Source: Adhaeribacter soli
GTDB taxonomy: Bacteria; Bacteroidota; Bacteroidia; Cytophagales; Hymenobacteraceae
Direction of reading: 5' to 3'
Assembly (NCBI RefSeq): GCF_008727925.1
Contig: NZ_VTWT01000007.1
Span: 62,001-126,000, forward strand
Length of the DNA stretch: 64,000 nt
The position numbers were made by a program, and so were the translations under genes. The notes beneath the pieces were generated by a model. That model saw only the letters and a program-made list of their open reading frames with translations. It was not told where the DNA came from and did not search any database. Position 1 is the first letter of the stretch. Every line of letters begins with the position of its first letter. Positions 57,761-64,000 of the stretch are shown piece after piece.

Positions 57761-59515
57761 TTACGGCAACCCCGGGTTGAAAACCGGCACCTCTTTATAG
57801 ACCCGGTCCAGCTTAAAAACCGATAAGATCTTAAAGTCATCGGCCTTCACCTGGTGCACTTCTTTTTCCAAAGGAAAATCCTGAGGATGCCAGCGGTATT
57901 CGGTCAGGAAATAGTCGGCTTCGGCAATGCTTTTTACATACACCAGGCGCTTTCTTTGTTCCGGCGGCAGCATAAAGCTGTTTACGTAGCCGGAAATGGT
58001 AGGTACAAAAAGCCTGATCTGCTCTTTCTTTGAATCGGCCACCACAAACTCCAGCCCTTCCCGGTAAGACAAGCCCCAGTAATCCAGTTCAAATTGCTGC
58101 CGTACCTTATCCGAACTGAAAATGCTGAAGTAAACCTGCTGATGCGGATGATTCAGAACCATCCAGAAGGCGACTTTCCCAATTAAAATAAGCCAGAGGC
58201 CTGCCAATGCATTCCGAAGCAACAATCTTTGCCTTTCATTTTTAACCCTGCTAATAAGGCTTAAAAGTTCAGATAGCCCAACCGTTGCCAGGTAAACAAA
58301 CCAGGGGTAAAGGAAATAGAAATGCCGCCAGCCGTCGTAAAAAACCAGGTTCAGCACGATGGCGGCCGTAGCGGGTACAAAAAACAGTCCGGCAATTACC
58401 AGGTCCTGGCGAGTAGCCGGCGTTTGGTAAAGAGAAATTCCGGAAGCAATTACCTGCCGCACGATAAAAGCAATTCCAACTAAAAATAAAAAAGTATAGA
58501 GCAGGGGAGTGGTAATGAATAGCCATACTGGCAGGTAATGCCAGGGCAGGTGTTGCGCATTCACGTATTCGCCCAGGTAAAGTATATGCCCGGTCCAGGT
58601 GAAGTTGCCGGCAAAAAGAAAAGCTTCGGAAAAACGGCTGAAAGGATGTTCCCAAAGGTGCGGCCAGAAAGTAATTGCGAAAATAATAAAGAACAGCAAA
58701 AAGCTGAAAGCGGAGACCAGCACCTTGCTCCCGGAAATTCCTTCTTTGGGGTAATATCTGAGATGCAGGAAAACATAAACAAGCGTAGCGGCCGGCAGCA
58801 GAATACCCATGATCCGGATATCCATAGCCAGTGCACAGGCAAGCGCGTGCCAGAAAGCCGTGAGCAGGCCGGGCCTTTTTAAATAGCGGACCAGTGTGTA
58901 GGTGCTTATCAGGCACAGCGACAAAAATGGCAGGTCTTTGGGGTTGTAAAATGAATCGGCAAAGATCCGCGGCGAAAGAATCAGCATCAGGACGCCGGCC
59001 AGGCTTATTAGCGGATTTCGGAAGCGTTCCTGCAGCAGGAAATAAAAGAACAGGGTTGCGGTAAAAAATAGCAGGAAGGTGCAAAGGTGCCGCAACCGGA
59101 AAATATCGCCCTGATCTTCCAATCCCAGAACCCATTCTAAGGCTACGGTTGCCGTTTCAAAAACTGGTCCCAGCACCGCGCCGGAGTAATTTTCCAGGGG
59201 CGGGCAACGCGGACAGAACTCCCTGCCTTCCAGTACCCGGGGCGCCAGCTTTTCTACCAGATATTTGGCGTTTACAATCCCGTTTTCCCGGCTAAGCTGC
59301 TCATCGAAAGAAATACCGTAATCCTTATAGATCAAAAGCCCAAGCAGCAGGTAAAGCCCGAAAAATGTTGCTACTGCCCAATGGCCTTTATGCAGTACCT
59401 TCGAAAATGCTGGAGCAGAGACTTGCAAACAAATCAGCTTTAAGTAAAACAGTAGGTTTCCATTGTGAAAGCCAAGGCCCGGACAGAAGCTATTTAATGA
59501 TCGGGTACCTTTCAA
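57761..59515 (-). CDS. GT-C type membrane glycosyltransferase (GT39-like)
   Basis: Up to 584 residues with about 11 transmembrane helices. It has the GT-C features of ArnT/PMT-like enzymes: an acidic loop motif YGISFDEQLSRENGIVNAKYL after helix one, the SPRIFADSFYNPKDLPFL segment, and GWRHFYFLYPWFVYLA late. It would transfer sugars from a polyprenyl carrier on the outer face of the inner membrane. The TTG at 59515 overlaps the upstream gene by 26 bases; a second TTG at 59428 (LQVSAPAF) would also fit. It is a paralogue of the 60721 protein. Confidence 0.82.
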   Translation of the reverse strand: MKGTRSLNSFCPGLGFHNGNLLFYLKLICLQVSAPAFSKVLHKGHWAVATFFGLYLLLGLLIYKDYGISFDEQLSRENGIVNAKYLVEKLAPRVLEGREFCPRCPPLENYSGAVLGPVFETATVALEWVLGLEDQGDIFRLRHLCTFLLFFTATLFFYFLLQERFRNPLISLAGVLMLILSPRIFADSFYNPKDLPFLSLCLISTYTLVRYLKRPGLLTAFWHALACALAMDIRIMGILLPAATLVYVFLHLRYYPKEGISGSKVLVSAFSFLLFFIIFAITFWPHLWEHPFSRFSEAFLFAGNFTWTGHILYLGEYVNAQHLPWHYLPVWLFITTPLLYTFLFLVGIAFIVRQVIASGISLYQTPATRQDLVIAGLFFVPATAAIVLNLVFYDGWRHFYFLYPWFVYLATVGLSELLSLISRVKNERQRLLLRNALAGLWLILIGKVAFWMVLNHPHQQVYFSIFSSDKVRQQFELDYWGLSYREGLEFVVADSKKEQIRLFVPTISGYVNSFMLPPEQRKRLVYVKSIAEADYFLTEYRWHPQDFPLEKEVHQVKADDFKILSVFKLDRVYKEVPVFNPGLP

Positions 59516-60659
59516 AAGGCTGGTTCGGATCGAAGAGCTTGCGGTAGGTAATGTGGGTTTTGCAAACGGTGGAGCCCAGCAATTTGGTTACGCCCAGCAT
59601 TTTCGGGTTAAAATCGCCGATCCAGTTCATTTCGATATCGGTATAACCCAAGTCAACTACCATTTTCTGGGTAGCGCCGATCATGGCTGCTTCCACGCTT
59701 TTGCCCTGGTGCGCCGGTACCACCCCGAAGATAATTCCGAAGGTTTTCTTGTTGCCCTTTTGTTTTTCCAGCTTATACTTATACCACAGGAATTTCAGTT
59801 TGCCGATCAGGTCAAGTTTGCCGTTCAGGTGTTTGAAGATCTGGTTTAGTTCCGGCAGCATTACAAAAAAGCTGATCGGCTCCTCATTGTAATACCCAAA
59901 CCAGATCAGGCGCTCGTCCATTACCGGTTTCATGGCTTTTACAATGTGGCGGGCTTTTTCAATCGTCATGCGGCTGATACCGGTATGGCTGGCCCAGGCT
60001 TTTGAATAAACCGTGTAAAAATCGTAAGCCAGTTTTTCCAGGTCCTTTTTGCTGGCGTGGCGGAAGGTGTAGCCCGGCATCTGCATAGCCCGGTTAATTC
60101 GGTCCTGCATGGCCGTCGCCAATACTACGCGCGGGTCGCGCCAGAAAGTAAACTGCTTGAAATAAACCTGAAAACCGTATTCCTCGAACAGCGCTTTATA
60201 ATAAGGCATGTGGTAAAACATGCCATAGTTCGGTTCGGTAAAACCTTCCACCAATAAGCCCCACCATTTATCACGCTCCCCGAAATTGATCGGCCCATCC
60301 ATCGCTTCCACACCGCGCGCTTCAAGCCAATGCTTACAGGCATCGAACAACGTAAAAGCCGCCGTTCTATCGTTCACGCATTCGAAAAAGCCCATGCCAC
60401 CCACCGGAAAAGCGCCGGCGTTTTTGGTGTTAGGGTTAATAAAAGCCGCCACGCGCCCAATGGTTTCGCCTTTGTCATCGGTCAGCAGCCAGCGGATCGC
60501 TTCGCCACCTTTAAAGTTTGGGTTCTTCCTCGGGTCGAATACCTCTTCAATTTCATGGTCTAGCGGACGGATCCAGTGCTTTTCGTTTTTATAGAGGCGC
60601 ACCGGAAACTCCAGAAACTCTTTCCGGGTATGGGAGTCGGTTACTTCAATTAATTGCAT
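59490..60659 (-). CDS. GNAT-like protein of unknown substrate
   Basis: A 389-residue soluble protein with a GNAT-type double domain: the N-terminal half has KEFLEFPVRLYKNEKHWIRP and ETIGRVAAFINP, the C-terminal half FGIIFGVVPAHQGKSVEAAMIGATQKMV with a typical acetyl-CoA loop. Relatives are common next to glycosyltransferases in Bacteroidota and are usually annotated only as GNAT family. ATG 60657-60659 was chosen (MQLIEVTDSHTRKEF). It lies between the two GT-C paralogues on the same strand and likely belongs to their operon. Confidence 0.82.
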   Translation of the reverse strand: MQLIEVTDSHTRKEFLEFPVRLYKNEKHWIRPLDHEIEEVFDPRKNPNFKGGEAIRWLLTDDKGETIGRVAAFINPNTKNAGAFPVGGMGFFECVNDRTAAFTLFDACKHWLEARGVEAMDGPINFGERDKWWGLLVEGFTEPNYGMFYHMPYYKALFEEYGFQVYFKQFTFWRDPRVVLATAMQDRINRAMQMPGYTFRHASKKDLEKLAYDFYTVYSKAWASHTGISRMTIEKARHIVKAMKPVMDERLIWFGYYNEEPISFFVMLPELNQIFKHLNGKLDLIGKLKFLWYKYKLEKQKGNKKTFGIIFGVVPAHQGKSVEAAMIGATQKMVVDLGYTDIEMNWIGDFNPKMLGVTKLLGSTVCKTHITYRKLFDPNQPFERYPIIK

Positions 60660-60720
60660 GCGGTAAGGAAAGTAAAACGTGAAATTACTCACAAAACCGT
60701 GAGACTGAAGGTTGGCGAGG

Positions 60721-62367
60721 CTATTTTAATTTATAAACCGACATGATTTTCAGGCCAGCCGGCTTAACGGTAAATATTTCCTCCCAGGTTGGATAAAAGT
60801 TACGCTGCCAACGGTATTCGGTAAGAAAATAGTCTGCCTCATGGGTAATCACAAACTTTAACCGGCTGCGTTGCTCCGGATAAAGAATATCGCTGGCGTT
60901 TATGCCGGAATATACGTTTACAGCAATCGGAATTTCTTTTCTGGGGTCTGTTCGCAGTATATATTCCAATGCTTTGCGGTAGGAGAGCCCCCAGTAATCC
61001 CTCTCAAAGTTTTTTACTACGAACTTGGGCTGCATGAAACTGAAATAAACGTTTTGGTGCGGATGCATTTGGATCATTTTCCAGGCCGTATGCCCCAGAC
61101 CAACCAGTACGCAGGCAATCAGTAATTGACCTGATCTTGCCTGCCACAAGTTTCGGTTGTTTGCATAAAGCCAGCTATAAAGTCTTACCATTCCCAGCAT
61201 CGCGAGATATAAGAAAGGTATATAAATAAAGAACATATGCCGCCAACCATCATAGAGAATGGCATTGGTATAGATCACGATAGCCAGAGGAAAGAAAAAG
61301 AAAAACAAAGCCGAAAGGTCCTGTTTGTTTTCTTCTTTGTGGATAAAAGCCAGTTTTTGCCGGAAAGCACGGGCAACTATTGCCAGGAGGCCAGGCAGGA
61401 AAAGCAGAGAATAAAGTAGCGGGGTAGTAATGATTAACCAAGTTGGAATATAATGCCACGGCAGGGTATGGTAAGGGATAAATTCGCCCCAGTACAGCAC
61501 GTCAAACGTACTGCCGCCCCGATCCAGCTTCTCGAAAACTTCCAGAAAATGCGCCAGCGGCGCCGACCAGAGATACGGCCAGAATAAGATGGTAAAACCT
61601 GCCAGGAATAAAGTAAAAACAATGCCGCACCGGAAAATCTGTAAACGTTTTCTGTTAGAAGTAGCATAGAAAAGTTCATGCGCCAGCCAGAGACCGCTTA
61701 AAGCCAGTAAGCTTAGAGCCATGATGCGGGTATCTAGAGCGGCGGCGGTAATAATGGCGTGCAGGATCGCCCATTTGTAGGTGAAATGCTTCCGTAAATT
61801 ATTCAGCGTATACCAGCCGCCCGCCATCAGCGCCAGAAAAACGATATCCTTGGAATTGAAAAAAGCATCAGCAAAAATCCGGGGGCTAAGGACCAGCATT
61901 AAACTTCCGAGTAAAGCAATCCGCCAGTTCAGGAAGCGCTGTTGCAGAATTTTATAGAAAGCCAGTAGGGCGCCGAAGTAAAAAAGGAAGGTAAAGAAAT
62001 GCCTGAACAGGTAAATATCCCGGACATCGGAAAAGCCGAACAGGTGCGGAAGGATGGAGGCCGGTAACTGGAAGAAGACACCGTAATGCCGATCCGAATA
62101 CGTACTTAATTCCGGCACCTGGGCCAGGTAAGGGATCTTGGATAATGCTTCAGGCGAGATGGTTTCCACCACATACCGGGCATTTACCAGGCCGGTCAGG
62201 TAATCAATCCGTTCGTCGGTGGATATTCCGTAATGCGGGAAAATGAAGATGCCTAGCAGCAGGATCAGCAGAAAAAAAAGTGCAGGCCAGAAAGTTTCGA
62301 GCGTAAGCCTTATGGCTTTGGAATTCGTTTCTTTACCCTTGTTAGGGGTTGATAATACCTTTAACAT
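60721..62367 (-). CDS. GT-C type membrane glycosyltransferase (GT39-like), paralogue
   Basis: A 548-residue membrane protein with about 11 helices, clearly related to the 57761 gene: YGISTDERIDYLTGLVNARYV in the first loop, LVLSPRIFADAFFNSKDIVFLALM, GWRHMFFIYIPFLYLAMLG, and the shared end DYFLTEYRWQRNFYPTWEE. The Asp/Glu after helix one would be the catalytic base region in GT-C enzymes. The start is ATG 62365. It heads the three-gene unit that runs to 57761. Confidence 0.85.
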   Translation of the reverse strand: MLKVLSTPNKGKETNSKAIRLTLETFWPALFFLLILLLGIFIFPHYGISTDERIDYLTGLVNARYVVETISPEALSKIPYLAQVPELSTYSDRHYGVFFQLPASILPHLFGFSDVRDIYLFRHFFTFLFYFGALLAFYKILQQRFLNWRIALLGSLMLVLSPRIFADAFFNSKDIVFLALMAGGWYTLNNLRKHFTYKWAILHAIITAAALDTRIMALSLLALSGLWLAHELFYATSNRKRLQIFRCGIVFTLFLAGFTILFWPYLWSAPLAHFLEVFEKLDRGGSTFDVLYWGEFIPYHTLPWHYIPTWLIITTPLLYSLLFLPGLLAIVARAFRQKLAFIHKEENKQDLSALFFFFFPLAIVIYTNAILYDGWRHMFFIYIPFLYLAMLGMVRLYSWLYANNRNLWQARSGQLLIACVLVGLGHTAWKMIQMHPHQNVYFSFMQPKFVVKNFERDYWGLSYRKALEYILRTDPRKEIPIAVNVYSGINASDILYPEQRSRLKFVITHEADYFLTEYRWQRNFYPTWEEIFTVKPAGLKIMSVYKLK

Positions 62368-62418
62368 ATCTAAAGTAAAGGTAAAATATTTATCAGATTT
62401 TGAACAGTTTGGAAAACA

Positions 62419-62449
62419 AAAAGCCTCACGTTTTCACGTAAGGCTTTTA
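62419..62449 (-). terminator. Hairpin terminator after tRNA-Val array
   Basis: Stem AAAAGCCT / AGGCTTTT around an ACGTTTTCACGT inner hairpin, just past the 3' end of the first tRNA-Val on the minus strand. Confidence 0.7.
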
Positions 62450-62455
62450 AACGAG

Positions 62456-62530
62456 TGGGGCGTACTGGATTCGAACCAGTGACCCCCTGCTTGTAAGGCA
62501 GGTGCTCTGAACCAGCTGAGCTAACACCCC
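62456..62530 (-). tRNA. tRNA-Val (TAC), copy 1
   Basis: A 75-base cloverleaf on the minus strand: acceptor GGGGTGT pairs with ACGCCCC, anticodon loop CTTACAA gives TAC (Val), T-loop TTCGAAT. CCA is not encoded. It is identical to copy 2, 115 bases away. Confidence 0.95.
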
Positions 62531-62570
62531 GTTGGGTTTGCAACAAGAAAGTGTTGCGGCTTTAAAATGG

Positions 62571-62645
62571 TGGGGCGTACTGGATTCGAACCAGTGACCC
62601 CCTGCTTGTAAGGCAGGTGCTCTGAACCAGCTGAGCTAACACCCC
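62571..62645 (-). tRNA. tRNA-Val (TAC), copy 2
   Basis: The same 75-base tRNA-Val as copy 1, minus strand, CCA not encoded. The two copies form a tandem pair transcribed toward the glycosyltransferase genes. Confidence 0.95.
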
Positions 62646-62826
62646 ATTTTTCAGCAACAGACCAGCTGTCTGTTTTGGTGATGCAAATATGGTGGGTTGG
62701 AATGGAAATGCCAAATAATTCTGAGAAAAAAATAAAAATATTTCTGGTCCGTTTTCTGCTTGCCGCCTTAGGGTTTCCGCATTATCTTTAAGGTTCGGGC
62801 TTTGGTCCTGAGAAACAGTAGCGTTT

Positions 62827-64000
62827 GTGAAGAAAAAAGTATTTTACCGCATCTTGATTTATTCCGTGGCGGGTTTGTTGCTGCTTTCTGCTTTGGCAGG
62901 AAGCATGGTTTACGTGTATAAAGACAAGATCATTCAGTTGTTCGTGGCCGAAGCCAACCGGCATTTAAAAGCTAAAGTGGAAGTCGGCAAGATCGATCTT
63001 TCGCTCTGGGAGAAATTTCCGCAAGTGGCCATTACGGTGCAGAACGTGAAAATTTCCGGTTCCCTACCCGAAATTACCGAACCGCTGGCCACCGGCAAGC
63101 AGCTATATTTCACCTTTAACCTGAAAGATGTACTCTCAGGCAAATACGAAGTGCGGGAATTTTCGCTCGAAAACGGGCAGATATTGGTCCGGGTACAGCC
63201 GGACGGGGCGGTAAATTACCATGTTTTTGAACCGGATACAGCCTCTTCTTCCGAAGCTTTTAAATTCGACCTGGAGAAAATTACCCTGAAAAACGTACTG
63301 CTGGAATACGACGACCGGCAGCTGGACCAAACCTACCAGACCGACGCCAAAGAACTGGTAGCCGCCCTGAAAATTTCCCCCGAAAAAATAGCCATTCACG
63401 CCGAAGGCCAAACGCACATCCACAACATACTGATAAACAAAAGCGCTTACTTTAAAGGCAAAGACGTGGTGCTGAACACGCATCTAGATATTTTGCGCCT
63501 GGAGGAAAAAGTGGTGATTGCGCCTTCGGAAGTGAAAGTGGGGCAAGCCAGTTACACCGTAAACGGCTCGGTAGCTTATAAAAACGAAACCGAACTCGAC
63601 CTGAAACTCCACGGCCGCAACACCAATATTCAGTCATTACTCTCGTTGCTGCCGCAGAAATTTACCAAACCGCTAAGCAAGTACCAGAGCCAGGGCAACG
63701 TATATTTTAAAGGCGTGGTAAATGGTACCGCTTCGGGCAGAAAAAGTCCACTTATTGCTTTTGAATTCGGCTGCAAAAACGCTTCTTTCTACCACCCCGA
63801 TTACAAGGAAAAACTCGAAAACATCAGCCTGGAAGGAAGTTTCAGTAACGGCAAAAAGCATAATCTGCAAACCTCCGTTCTGGAGCTGAAAAACCTGAAA
63901 GGCACCTTGCGCGGCCGGCCGTTCAGCGCAAACCTGGTGTACAGCAATTTCGCCAACCCCGACCTGAAACTCGATGCCAAAGCCGACCTGGATATTGCGC
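62827..64000 (+). CDS. AsmA-family protein, 3' end cut by window edge
   Basis: The frame opens at GTG 62827 and stays open to the window end (391 codons). The start VKKKVFYRILIYSVAGLLLLSALAGSMVYVYKDKI is a basic tip plus one transmembrane helix, followed by EANRHLKAKVEVGKIDLSLWEKFPQVAITVQNVKISG, the normal AsmA/DUF748 opening. AsmA-like proteins form long bridge-like proteins in the envelope, implicated in lipid transport. The recurring 16-bp motif GAAACAGTAGCGTTTG (62812-62827) overlaps the start codon. Confidence 0.85.
   Translation, partial: MKKKVFYRILIYSVAGLLLLSALAGSMVYVYKDKIIQLFVAEANRHLKAKVEVGKIDLSLWEKFPQVAITVQNVKISGSLPEITEPLATGKQLYFTFNLKDVLSGKYEVREFSLENGQILVRVQPDGAVNYHVFEPDTASSSEAFKFDLEKITLKNVLLEYDDRQLDQTYQTDAKELVAALKISPEKIAIHAEGQTHIHNILINKSAYFKGKDVVLNTHLDILRLEEKVVIAPSEVKVGQASYTVNGSVAYKNETELDLKLHGRNTNIQSLLSLLPQKFTKPLSKYQSQGNVYFKGVVNGTASGRKSPLIAFEFGCKNASFYHPDYKEKLENISLEGSFSNGKKHNLQTSVLELKNLKGTLRGRPFSANLVYSNFANPDLKLDAKADLDIA

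Noticed and set aside
58269-59135. 288-residue frame in a second minus-strand frame
   Set aside because: It lies wholly inside the GT-C glycosyltransferase gene and its translation is Pro/Arg/Phe-rich, typical of an out-of-frame shadow of a GC-rich gene.

Overview
The window looks like chromosome of an aerobic Bacteroidota, most likely from the Hymenobacteraceae/Cytophagales side (Adhaeribacter-, Rufibacter- or Pontibacter-like). The evidence is a type IX secretion (T9SS) sorting domain and a PorE-like T9SS envelope protein, the long Bacteroidota NusB, TAnnTTTG -7 promoter elements, many PAS sensor proteins, DUF4293/DUF4476/DUF3857 proteins, and many short palindromic repeats between genes. 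The genus is an inference from gene content; no rRNA is present.

Layout. 0-7.2 kb: a cut-off hypothetical gene, a PAS-PAS histidine kinase with a single-domain response regulator, and small single genes (lipoproteins, YceI, GNAT, SemiSWEET, VOC, metallo-beta-lactamase fold). 7.6-12.4 kb: a PAS-only protein with a CZB-like protein that lacks the zinc cysteine, a diadenylate-cyclase-like protein and a cyanophycinase. 12.4-12.9 kb: nested inverted repeats. 13.0-17.0 kb: a membrane/redox group (two paralogous four-helix proteins, a DUF2231 protein, an ECF sigma factor, a FAD oxidoreductase with a Rieske domain). 17.4-21.7 kb: an AT-rich accessory region with a possible HEPN protein, a Cys/His-rich protein, cassette-like intergenic repeats, and two tRNA-Phe genes plus a broken third copy of the tRNA end. 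21.8-36.6 kb: mostly core genes (membrane Fe-S reductase pair, PorE-like lipoprotein, purM, thiolase, large TPR/DUF3857/transglutaminase protein, truA). 36.7-43 kb: a PLP sulfur-amino-acid enzyme, an IS200-like transposase between REP-type repeats, an ABC exporter and a NarL-type regulator. 43-50.5 kb: a large T9SS cargo adhesin, an intact CZB protein, an HTH protein, an unannotated 56-residue peptide gene, a second ABC exporter and a RAYT transposase with REP palindromes in and at the end of its reading frame. 50.8-57.5 kb: leucine dehydrogenase, then nusB - ytxH-like - NAD-IDH - DUF1573 - yajC - ybbR - coaE, all on one strand. 57.7-62.6 kb: two paralogous GT-C type membrane glycosyltransferases around a GNAT-like protein, then two tRNA-Val genes. 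62.8 kb to the end: a cut-off AsmA-family protein.

The most unusual content is in the non-coding DNA and the accessory region. There are at least four families of palindromic repeats, two of them with a Y1 transposase inside the array, and three places where a repeat supplies the stop codon of the neighbouring gene. A 16-bp near-palindrome recurs between genes. In the AT-rich region two unrelated genes are each followed by the same set of short motifs, which looks like a gene-cassette arrangement.
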